Assembly (NCBI GenBank): GCA_946626395.1
Contig: CAMOUF010000017.1
Coordinates: 1 to 8,904, forward strand
DNA from: an uncultured Clostridia bacterium
GTDB lineage: Bacteria > Bacillota > Clostridia > Christensenellales > Aristaeellaceae
Length of the DNA: 8,904 nucleotides
Reading direction: 5' to 3'
The translations under genes were made by a program, and so were the position numbers. Under the pieces are notes generated by a model. It was not told where the DNA came from. It saw nothing but the letters and a program-made list of their open reading frames with translations, and did no database searches. Shown here in pieces: positions 1 through 5,852 of the stretch (within the stretch, counting starts at the first letter, position 1; the number at the start of each line of letters is the position of its first letter).

Positions 1-18
1 AAAAGGCAATAGTTGAAA

Positions 19-120
19 GAGTGCAGTACAGAGTGCAGAGGAATATAGCGTACACAAGAAACGCATGAAGACTTGAAATAACGAAAATATCTGAACTCTG
101 AATTCTTCACTCTGTACTCT
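19..120. repeat. AT-rich inverted repeat with heptad-periodic arms (element A)
   Basis: The left arm (about 19-44) and right arm (about 91-120) are imperfect inverted copies. The core is an 11-bp perfect match, AGTACAGAGTG at 25-35 against its complement at 108-118. The arms have a 7-bp period: read on the minus strand, the right arm gives GAGTACA, GAGTGAA, GAATTCA and GAGTTCA in succession. The central part (45-90) is AT-rich and has no ORF. The element lies beyond the 3' end of the minus-strand synthetase gene. It has the same build as the element at 8295-8390, although the heptad sequence differs. It could be a dispersed palindromic repeat or the stem of an RNA. No transposase or clear target duplication was seen. 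Confidence 0.6.
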
Positions 121-249
121 CGTTTTCCTGGTTCAATACAAAATCTTGTGGGGATACCAAACAATCCATGTTTCTTTCCTCCATGGAGCATTGGAAAAGG
201 AAGACCGGCGTTTTTTCATTCCTGGATTGCTTTCTCGGAGGGGGGTGTG

Positions 250-288
250 GGGGGACCCGCTCTTTGGCATCCAAAGAGCGGGTCCCCC
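250..288. repeat. 18-bp perfect palindrome (long hairpin)
   Basis: Bases 250-267 (GGGGGACCCGCTCTTTGG) are perfectly complementary to 271-288, with a 3-base loop (CAT). One bulged G lets the stem extend outward by a few more pairs. It sits 31 bases past the stop codon of the minus-strand synthetase gene, so it would form a very stable hairpin at the 3' end of that mRNA. Neither strand has a U-tract directly after the stem, so it is not a canonical intrinsic terminator. It may stabilise the transcript end or be a copy of a dispersed palindromic repeat. Confidence 0.8.
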
Positions 289-319
289 ACAAGCTTTTGC
301 ATTGAGCCATTGTTTTCCC

Positions 320-2596
320 TTACAGCAGATTCCGCTGAATCTTTCCGCTGGTGGTTTTGGGCAATTCGTCCTTGAACACCACGATGCGTGGGTACTTGTA
401 AGGCGCGGTGCGCTGCTTGACGTAGCTCTGGATTTCCTTCTTGAGCTCTTCTGTGCCTTCCTTGCCCTTCACCAGCACGATGCTGGCCTTGACCACCTGG
501 CCGCGGACGGGATCGGGGGCGGCGCTGACGCCGCACTCCAGCACGTAGGGCAGCTCCATGATGACGGACTCGATTTCAAAGGGCCCGATGCGGTAACCGG
601 AGGATTTGATCAGATCGTCCACCCGGCCCACGTACCAGAAGTAGCCGTCCTCGTCCTTCCAGGCGGTGTCGCCGGTGTGGTAGAGGCCGTCGTGCCAGTT
701 GCCGTTCACGTTGCGGTCCGTGCTGCCGTAATAGCCGGTGAGCAGGCCGCAGGCGGGGCCATTGTCCGTGCGGATGCAGATTTCGCCCACTTCGCCCACC
801 GGCACCGGCTTGCCGTCGTGATCCACCAGGGCCACGTCGTAGAGCGGCACGGGCTTGCCCATGGAGCCGGGGTTGGGGGTCATGCCGGTCAGGTTGCCGA
901 TAATGATGGCGGTTTCGCTCTGGCCAAAGCCCTCCATGATGGAAAGACCCGTGGCCTCCTTGAACTTCTGGAACACCTCCGGGTTCAGCGCTTCGCCCGC
1001 GATGGAGGCGTGAACGATGGAGGACAGATCGAACTTGCTCAGGTCCTCCTTGATCAGCATGCGGTACATGGTGGGCGGGGCGCAGAAGGTCTTGATGTCG
1101 TATTCCTTGAACAGGGGCAGGATATCTCCCGCGTGGAAGCGGTCAAAGTCGTAAACGAAGATGGCGGCCTCGCACAGCCACTGGCCGAAGATCTTGCCCC
1201 AGCAGGCTTTGGCCCAGCCGGTGTCGGAAATGGTCAGGTGCAGCTTGCCGGGAATCACGTTGTGCCAGTATTTGGCGGTGATGTAATGGCCTAAGGGATA
1301 CTTGTGGCTGTGGCACACCAGCTTGGGATAGCCCGTGGTGCCGGAGGTAAAGAACATGAGCATGGGGTCGTCGCCGCAGGGGGCGTCCTCGGTGCGCTCA
1401 AAGTGGGGGGCGTACTGGGCGTACTCCGTGTCAAAATCGTGCCAGCCCTCCCGCTGCCCGCCGCAGAAAACCAGGTGCTTCACGTTGGGGCATTCCGGCA
1501 GCGCCTTTTCGATTTCACCCGCGGCCTGGCCGTGGCTGGTGCAGATCACGCCGGACACCTCACCGGTCTTGAAGCGGTAAATATAATCCTTGCACAGCAA
1601 TTGATCCGTGGCAGGGATCACCACCGCGCCCAGCTTTTCCATGGCCAGCATGGTGATCCAGAAATGATACTGCCGCCTGAGCACCAGCATCACCCGGTCT
1701 CCCTTTTTGATGCCCAGGGCTTTGTAATAGTTGGCGGCCCGGTTGCTCATCTTCCGGAAATCCTCGAAGGTGAAGCGCCGCTCCTTCTTGTTGATGTCCA
1801 GGTGCAGCATGGCCATCTGGTCGGGATGCTCCTTGGCCAGCTCGTCCATGATATCGAAGGCGAAGTTGAAATGGTCAATATTGCGGTACTGGATGGCTGT
1901 GGGCGTGCCCTTGTCGTTGACCTGGGTGGTGATGTAGCGGTCGGCGATGGTGGCGGCGTGCTCCTGAACCGGCGCGGCGGCCTCGTGGATGTGGGGGTTG
2001 TATTCCGTTTCCTCCCCGGGAATGACCACCGCCAGGAACACGCAGTCCTGCCCTTCGGCGGCGATGAGGCCGTGGGGGGTGGAGGAGTCAAAGAAAATGG
2101 AGTCGCCGGGGCGCAGGGTTTCGGTGTGTTCGCCGATCTGGGCCCGCAGCACGCCGGAGAGAATATAGTCAAATTCCTGGCCGGGGTGGCTCACCGTTTC
2201 GATGGGCGCAGCCTGGAGCTTGGGGTCGTAGGAATAGCGGGTCAGATAGGGCTCCACGATGCGCTTGCGGAACAGGGGGGCCAGGTTCTGCATCTTGATG
2301 CCCTCGATGTCCGTGACCACTTCGCCCTCGCCGTGGCGGGTGACGGTGTAGTTGGACAGGCGGGGGCTGGTGCCCTCGATCAGATCCACAATGTCCACGC
2401 CAAAGGCGATGGCGCATTTGTGCACAAAGGAGAACGGCATTTCCACCGTGCCGGTTTCATACTGGGCCACGTCGCTTTCCGCAAAGCCCGTCATCCGGGC
2501 CAGCTCGGCGGTGGTAAAGCCGGAAATGTCTTTCATTTCCCGGATACGGGCGGCCACGTCCCGCAGCATTCCGGGGGCCTGAGGCGTGCTGGGCAT
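320..2596 (-). CDS. XRE helix-turn-helix - cupin - acyl-CoA synthetase (AMP-forming) fusion
   Basis: This 758-aa protein joins a regulator to an enzyme. Residues about 11-75 resemble an XRE-type helix-turn-helix (TTAELARMTGFAESDVAQYETG). Residues about 134-195 form a cupin barrel (HPGQEFDYILSG, then LRPGDSIFF). Residues about 245-758 are a full ANL-superfamily ligase: the P-loop FTSGTTGYPK at 416-425, GFGQSE at 556-561, YHTGD at 639-643, the hinge GRVDDLIKSSGYRIG at 657-671, and PKTTSGKIQR at 746-755 with catalytic Lys752. The reaction is acid + ATP + CoA to acyl-CoA + AMP + PPi. The acid is not settled by sequence; acetate, isobutyrate or an aryl acid are possible. The start is ATG 2596, because GGAGGG at 2605-2610 lies 8 nt upstream; an in-frame TTG at 2602 is too close to it. 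A T-box leader precedes the gene, and a VOR/KOR operon is divergent. The cupin may sense the acid or acyl-CoA (inference). Confidence 0.93.
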   Translation of the reverse strand: MPSTPQAPGMLRDVAARIREMKDISGFTTAELARMTGFAESDVAQYETGTVEMPFSFVHKCAIAFGVDIVDLIEGTSPRLSNYTVTRHGEGEVVTDIEGIKMQNLAPLFRKRIVEPYLTRYSYDPKLQAAPIETVSHPGQEFDYILSGVLRAQIGEHTETLRPGDSIFFDSSTPHGLIAAEGQDCVFLAVVIPGEETEYNPHIHEAAAPVQEHAATIADRYITTQVNDKGTPTAIQYRNIDHFNFAFDIMDELAKEHPDQMAMLHLDINKKERRFTFEDFRKMSNRAANYYKALGIKKGDRVMLVLRRQYHFWITMLAMEKLGAVVIPATDQLLCKDYIYRFKTGEVSGVICTSHGQAAGEIEKALPECPNVKHLVFCGGQREGWHDFDTEYAQYAPHFERTEDAPCGDDPMLMFFTSGTTGYPKLVCHSHKYPLGHYITAKYWHNVIPGKLHLTISDTGWAKACWGKIFGQWLCEAAIFVYDFDRFHAGDILPLFKEYDIKTFCAPPTMYRMLIKEDLSKFDLSSIVHASIAGEALNPEVFQKFKEATGLSIMEGFGQSETAIIIGNLTGMTPNPGSMGKPVPLYDVALVDHDGKPVPVGEVGEICIRTDNGPACGLLTGYYGSTDRNVNGNWHDGLYHTGDTAWKDEDGYFWYVGRVDDLIKSSGYRIGPFEIESVIMELPYVLECGVSAAPDPVRGQVVKASIVLVKGKEGTEELKKEIQSYVKQRTAPYKYPRIVVFKDELPKTTSGKIQRNLL

Positions 2597-2604
2597 GTTC
2601 AAAA

Positions 2605-2610
2605 CCCTCC
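2605..2610 (-). promoter_or_regulatory. ribosome-binding site of the synthetase fusion
   Basis: On the minus strand GGAGGG lies 8 nt before ATG 2596 and only 2 nt before the in-frame TTG at 2602. It therefore fixes the ATG as the start. It is just downstream of the T-box terminator, so control acts by read-through rather than by masking this site. Confidence 0.8.
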
Positions 2611-2627
2611 TTTAAATCTGGGCAGAT

Positions 2628-2661
2628 AAAAACCCGCCCCAAAGTGTTTCTTTGAGACGGG
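2628..2661 (-). terminator. T-box intrinsic terminator (attenuator)
   Basis: Minus-strand bases 2661-2650 (CCCGTCTCAAAG) pair over 12 positions, counting two G-U pairs, with 2644-2633 (CTTTGGGGCGGG). The loop is 5 nt, and a run of five T follows (2632-2628). The 5' strand contains CTCAAA (2656-2651), which can instead pair with TTTGAG (2695-2690) to build the antiterminator, so the two folds exclude each other. This is the expected T-box switch. Confidence 0.92.
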
Positions 2662-2913
2662 CTGAAAAATCGTTCAGCTCGCGGTACCACTCAAATTGCG
2701 CTCTCAAAAAGCGCCGCTCATGGGCTCCTGTTGAAGCCCGCCGCCCTGACGCTGCGGTTCGCGGGGAAGCCTACTGGATGCAAAAGCCTGTTCAACTGCC
2801 CGGCTCGGAAGCTACAGCATTGAAGGAAACCCGCCGCCGGTTTTCAGCTTGCCCGGCTCTCTGTGGTTGGACCGTCCTTCCGCCCTCTTCGTCATCGCCT
2901 TTGGTATGCGATT
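2633..2913 (-). promoter_or_regulatory. T-box riboswitch leader
   Basis: The minus-strand leader carries the T-box hallmark GTGGTACCGCG (2690-2680) inside an antiterminator (TTTGAG 2695-2690 with CTCAAA 2656-2651, and an inner GCTG/CAGC helix). Upstream, Stem I shows a K-turn-like GATGA paired above a GGC/GCC base, the conserved AGAGAGCCGG (about 2862-2853), GCTGAAAACCGG (2848-2837), and flanking helix GAAGGA/TCCTTC. A GGGCT/AGCCC hairpin (2739-2722) is a likely Stem III. The UGGU bulge expects a tRNA discriminator base A. By distance to the CUUC-GAG segment, the specifier is most likely GUA (valine) at about 2814-2812; GCU (alanine) is the weaker alternative. The AGUA/GAA specifier-loop signature is not standard, so the amino acid is tentative. 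The leader would raise synthetase expression when the cognate tRNA is uncharged. Confidence 0.93.
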
Positions 2914-2919
2914 GGAGTT

Positions 2920-2948
2920 AGTTTAGCAGAGAACAGGGCAAAAGTCAA
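2920..2948 (-). promoter_or_regulatory. promoter of the T-box/synthetase unit
   Basis: On the minus strand, TTGACT (2948-2943) and TAAACT (2925-2920) are separated by 17 nt, a good sigma-A-type promoter. Transcription would start near 2913, just before the T-box Stem I, giving a leader of about 317 nt before the ATG. Confidence 0.85.
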
Positions 2949-2955
2949 CTGCTTT

Positions 2956-2972
2956 CCCGATTTTTTGTCGGG
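2956..2972. promoter_or_regulatory. dyad between the divergent promoters, candidate operator
   Basis: CCCGA (2956-2960) and TCGGG (2968-2972) form a 5-bp inverted repeat around a 7-nt T-rich spacer. It lies 7 bp upstream of the minus-strand -35 box and about 30 bp upstream of the plus-strand -35 box. Such a position suits a regulator serving both units, and the helix-turn-helix-cupin protein next door is the obvious candidate. There is no second copy in the window to support it. Confidence 0.35.
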
Positions 2973-3003
2973 GCATATACAAAAGAAATACAATCCATCT
3001 GGG

Positions 3004-3032
3004 TTGACATTTTTCGCATGCCGCGCCATAAT
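3004..3032 (+). promoter_or_regulatory. promoter of the oxidoreductase operon
   Basis: A consensus TTGACA (3004-3009) is followed after 17 nt by CATAAT (3027-3032). The start of transcription would be near 3039, leaving a short 5' leader before the ATG at 3078. It diverges from the synthetase promoter, with 55 bp between the two -35 boxes. Confidence 0.88.
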
Positions 3033-3077
3033 GGCAGATGAACCTTATTGTGATTCGATGGGAAAGGGGGAGAGGCG

Positions 3078-3764
3078 ATGAAGCGGATCATCGTGATCGC
3101 CGGGCACTACGGCAGCGGAAAGACTGAGCTGGCGGTGAGCCTGGCCATGGAGCTGGCGAAGGAAAAGGATAAACCGTATCCCCGCCTGGCGGTGATCGAC
3201 CTGGACGTGGCCAACCCCTATTTCCGTTCCCGGGAGCGGATGGATTTATTGGAAGCAAACGGCGTGAAGCTGTACGCCGACGTGTACCATTCCACCGGGG
3301 CCACGGCGGAGCTTCCCGCCCTGACTGCCGCCATCCGCGCGCCCCTGGAGGACGAAGGCTGCCAGGCCATCGTGGACCTGGGCGGCAACGACGCGGGGGC
3401 CCGGGTGCTGCGGCAGTTCGGCAAGTATTTTGAAGGGGACGATCATGAACTGTGGACGGTGGTGAATTTCCGCCGGTATGAAACCCTGACAGTCCCTGCC
3501 GCCCGGGAGCATGTGGAGGCCATTCAAAACGAACTGCAAATCAAGGTGACGGGCCTGGTGAACAACACCCACCTGCTTCGGGAGACCACCCCGGAAATCC
3601 TCCGGGAGGGATATGAAAAGGCCAGGGAATTATCTGCGGACATGGAGATTCCGCTTTTGTTTACCTGTTATCCCGCGGGCATCGTGGCCCCGGAGGCGCT
3701 GGAGGGCATTGTTCCGCTGCGGCCTCTGGGACTGTACATGCGGCCCGCTTATCTGGATAAATAA
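3078..3764 (+). CDS. P-loop ATPase (MinD/CobQ-like) of unknown role, first gene of the oxidoreductase operon
   Basis: This 228-aa soluble protein has a Walker A motif GHYGSGKT (residues 9-16), a Walker-B-like strand AVIDLDVANPYFRSRE (38-53), a second acidic strand IVDLGGNDAG (98-107) and a base-recognition-like VNNTH (161-165). These place it among SIMIBI-type P-loop NTPases related to MinD, CobQ or ParA. It lacks the GKGGVGKS signature of MinD/Mrp and the CxxC of Mrp/Nbp35 iron-sulfur carriers. The ATG follows a strong GGGGGAGAGG site. Only 20 nt separate it from the ferredoxin gene, so it is co-transcribed with the oxidoreductase. A role in maturation, cofactor loading or regulation of that complex is inference; the exact function is not known to me. 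Confidence 0.88.
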   Translation: MKRIIVIAGHYGSGKTELAVSLAMELAKEKDKPYPRLAVIDLDVANPYFRSRERMDLLEANGVKLYADVYHSTGATAELPALTAAIRAPLEDEGCQAIVDLGGNDAGARVLRQFGKYFEGDDHELWTVVNFRRYETLTVPAAREHVEAIQNELQIKVTGLVNNTHLLRETTPEILREGYEKARELSADMEIPLLFTCYPAGIVAPEALEGIVPLRPLGLYMRPAYLDK

Positions 3765-3771
3765 AAAAGTT

Positions 3772-3776
3772 GGAGG
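3772..3776 (+). promoter_or_regulatory. ribosome-binding site deciding the ferredoxin start
   Basis: GGAGG lies 8 nt before ATG 3785. An in-frame TTG at 3770 directly abuts or overlaps this site and cannot be the start. Confidence 0.8.
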
Positions 3777-3784
3777 AGAAGAAA

Positions 3785-4012
3785 ATGCGGGCGTTCAAGC
3801 TGGTTTTTCGTCCGGAAAAATGCAAGGGCTGCGAGCTATGCCGGTCCGTGTGCCCCAAAGACGTCATTGGCATGTCCCCCCAGGTGAATGCCAAGGGCTA
3901 TCATCCCGCCTGCGCTGTCAAGCAGGAAGCGTGCATCGGCTGCCAGAGCTGCGCGCTGATGTGTCCTGACGGCGCGATTGCCATTTATCAACTGGAGGAG
4001 GGCGACCAATGA
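3785..4012 (+). CDS. 2x[4Fe-4S] ferredoxin, delta subunit of 2-oxoacid:ferredoxin oxidoreductase
   Basis: This 75-aa protein has two classic cluster motifs: CKGCELCRSVCP (residues about 13-24) and CIGCQSCALMCP (about 50-61). It therefore binds two [4Fe-4S] clusters and passes electrons between the catalytic subunits and free ferredoxin. In four-subunit VOR/KOR enzymes this delta chain is a separate small protein, as here. The gene ends in an ATGA overlap with the alpha-subunit gene (stop 4010-4012, next ATG 4009), which indicates translational coupling. The start is ATG 3785, set by GGAGG at 3772-3776. Confidence 0.95.
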   Translation: MRAFKLVFRPEKCKGCELCRSVCPKDVIGMSPQVNAKGYHPACAVKQEACIGCQSCALMCPDGAIAIYQLEEGDQ

Positions 4013-5103
4013 CCACCGATAAAGTGCTGATGAAAGGCAACGAAGCCTTTGCCGAAGCCGCCATCCGCGGCGGCGCGCGGCTGTATTTCGGTTATCCCAT
4101 CACGCCCCAGAGCGAGGTTCCCGAGTATATGAGCCGGGAGCTGCCCAAGCACGGCGGCTGCTTCGTGCAGGCGGAAAGCGAATTGGGCGCCATCAACATG
4201 GCCTATGGCGCGGGCGCCGCGGGCGGCACCGTGTTCATTTCCTCTTCTTCCCCCGGCATCGCCCTGATGCAGGAGGGCATGAGCTTTTTGTGCTCCGCGG
4301 AAGTGCCGCTGCTGGCCATGAACGTGTCCCGGGGCGGCCCCGGCATCGGCGGCATTCAGCCCGGCCAGGCGGACTATTATCAGGTCACCCGGGGCGGCGG
4401 CAACGGCGACTACCGCATTCCCGTGTTCGCCCCCAGCTCCATTCAGGAAGCGGTGGACCTGCTCTATGAGGGCACCGAGCTGGCCCAGTATTGGCGCAAC
4501 CCCATCATGATTTTGGCGGACGGCATGATCGGCCAGATGATGGAGCCCGTGCGCCTGCCGGACTTTAAGCCCGTGCCCAAGCCCAACGAAATCGCGGGCC
4601 TGCGGGACTGGGCCTGCACCGGCTATGCTGACCGGGGCGGGGATCAAAACCGCCGGGTGGTCAAGTCTCTGCGCATGCAGCCCGAAAAGCTGGAAGAACA
4701 CGTGGAAAAGCTCTTTGCCAAGTATGCCCTGGCGGAAAAAGAGCTGTGCCGCTATGAAACCGAGAACCTGCAGGGCGCGGAAGTGGTCTTTGTGGCCTTC
4801 GGCACCACCGCCCGCATCTGCCGGGAAGCCTGTGAGCTGCTGGCCGAACAGGGCGTCAAGGCGGGCCTGATCCGGCCCATCAGCCTGTGGCCCTTCCCCA
4901 ACAAAGCCTTTGACGAAATCGACTTTGCTTCCACCAAAGCCGTGATCTCCACCGAGCTTTCCATGGGCCAGATGCTGACCGACGTGCAGATCGCCCTGAA
5001 CGGACGCCTGCCTGTGGCCCTGTGCCACCGCACCGGCGGCATGGTGCCCACGTCGCCCGAGGTTGCCGCCCGGGCCAAGGCTGTATTGGAGGGATTGAAA
5101 TGA
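4009..5103 (+). CDS. vorB: 2-oxoacid:ferredoxin oxidoreductase alpha subunit (VorB type)
   Basis: This 364-aa protein has the layout of the PFOR domain I plus domain II chain. GYPITPQSE is at 28-36, AESELGAINMAYGAGAAGG at 55-73, and RGGPGIGGIQPGQADY at 108-123 followed by a GGGNGDY segment. The last two resemble 3-methyl-2-oxobutanoate (2-ketoisovalerate) ferredoxin oxidoreductase VorB rather than pyruvate or indolepyruvate enzymes. It carries substrate and CoA binding and part of the thiamine diphosphate site. The complex interconverts a 2-oxoacid + CoA with acyl-CoA + CO2 + reduced ferredoxin. A GGAGG at 3994-3998 precedes the ATG, and the stop overlaps the beta-subunit ATG. Substrate (branched-chain or 2-oxoglutarate) cannot be fixed by eye, but the neighbouring acyl-CoA synthetase and T-box favour a branched-chain acid. 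Confidence 0.93.
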   Translation: MTTDKVLMKGNEAFAEAAIRGGARLYFGYPITPQSEVPEYMSRELPKHGGCFVQAESELGAINMAYGAGAAGGTVFISSSSPGIALMQEGMSFLCSAEVPLLAMNVSRGGPGIGGIQPGQADYYQVTRGGGNGDYRIPVFAPSSIQEAVDLLYEGTELAQYWRNPIMILADGMIGQMMEPVRLPDFKPVPKPNEIAGLRDWACTGYADRGGDQNRRVVKSLRMQPEKLEEHVEKLFAKYALAEKELCRYETENLQGAEVVFVAFGTTARICREACELLAEQGVKAGLIRPISLWPFPNKAFDEIDFASTKAVISTELSMGQMLTDVQIALNGRLPVALCHRTGGMVPTSPEVAARAKAVLEGLK

Positions 5104-5852
5104 AGCCCATCTTTGAATACACCAAGGGCATGACCGAGATGCCCACCCATTACTGCCCCGGCTGTACCCACGGCATCGCCCACAGGATCATCATGGAGGT
5201 GCTGGAGGAAATGGGCGACCTGGGCAACACCATCGGCGTGGCTCCCATCGGCTGCTCCGTCATGGCCCACCAGTATATGAACGTGGATATGTGCGAAGCG
5301 GCTCACGGCCGCGCCCCCGCCGTGGCCAGCGGCATCCGCCGGGTGCACCCCGATAAGGTAGTGTTTACCTATCAGGGAGACGGCGACCTGGCCTCCATCG
5401 GCACCGGCGAAATCATCCACGCCGCCGTGCGCGGGGAAAAGTTCACCACCTTCTTTATCAACAACGGTATTTATGGCATGACCGGCGGCCAGATGGCCCC
5501 CACCACCCTGATCGGCCAGCGCAGCACCACCAGCCAGGACGGCCGCAGCAAGGAACTCAACGGCATGCCCGTGAAGATGAGCGAAATGATCGCCACCATC
5601 GACGGAGCCGTGTACGTGGAGCGGGTGGCACTGGACAGCCCCGCCCATATCCGCCAGGCGAAAAAAGCCGTGCGCAAGGCGTTTGAACTGCAAAAGCAGG
5701 GCAAGGGCTTTACCCTCATCGAATTCCTCTCCACCTGCCCCACCAACTGGGGCATGACCCCTGTGAAGGCCCTGGAGTGGGTGCGCAACAACGTGATGGC
5801 GTATTATCCCCTGGGCGTGATCAAGGATGCGAAGGAGGAGGAGCAGGCATGA
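5100..5852 (+). CDS. 2-oxoacid:ferredoxin oxidoreductase beta subunit (thiamine diphosphate-binding)
   Basis: This 250-aa protein binds thiamine diphosphate and a proximal [4Fe-4S] cluster. YCPGCTHG (18-25) gives Cys19 and Cys22; PIGC (Cys52) and STCP (Cys213) supply the likely other ligands. GDGDLASIGTGE (93-104) and NNGIYGMTGGQ (121-131) are the thiamine diphosphate-Mg signature. Length and motif order match VOR/KOR beta chains. The start is ATG 5100, 6 nt after GGAGGG (5088-5093) and overlapping the alpha stop as ATGA. A longer in-frame reading from about 5022 would run back into the alpha gene and add 26 residues with no family match. Its own stop overlaps the gamma ATG, so alpha, beta and gamma are translationally coupled. 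Confidence 0.95.
   Translation: MKPIFEYTKGMTEMPTHYCPGCTHGIAHRIIMEVLEEMGDLGNTIGVAPIGCSVMAHQYMNVDMCEAAHGRAPAVASGIRRVHPDKVVFTYQGDGDLASIGTGEIIHAAVRGEKFTTFFINNGIYGMTGGQMAPTTLIGQRSTTSQDGRSKELNGMPVKMSEMIATIDGAVYVERVALDSPAHIRQAKKAVRKAFELQKQGKGFTLIEFLSTCPTNWGMTPVKALEWVRNNVMAYYPLGVIKDAKEEEQA

Noticed and set aside
146..1294. Long plus-strand open frame, and a further one at 1304-2629
   Set aside because: Both lie antisense to the synthetase gene. Their composition (His, Ala, Gly, Val-rich) is the usual shadow of a GC-rich gene, and no family motif appears.
2597..2602. TTG at 2602 as the start of the synthetase fusion
   Set aside because: It would leave only 2 nt after GGAGGG; ATG 2596 has normal 8-nt spacing.
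2800..2830. UGC (cysteine) or AAU (asparagine) as T-box specifier
   Set aside because: Bacterial tRNA-Cys has U73 and tRNA-Asn has G73, which would not pair with the UGGU bulge. The spacing to the CUUC segment is also worse.
5022..5099. Upstream extension of the beta subunit
   Set aside because: The extra 26 residues overlap alpha and match nothing. ATG 5100 has a good GGAGGG and an ATGA overlap. The same reasoning rejects extensions of gamma (from 5777) and the pseudouridine synthase (from 7278).
3988..5693. Long minus-strand frames opposite the alpha and beta subunit genes
   Set aside because: They are His/Ala/Gly-rich antisense shadows without ribosome-binding sites. The plus-strand genes carry all conserved motifs.
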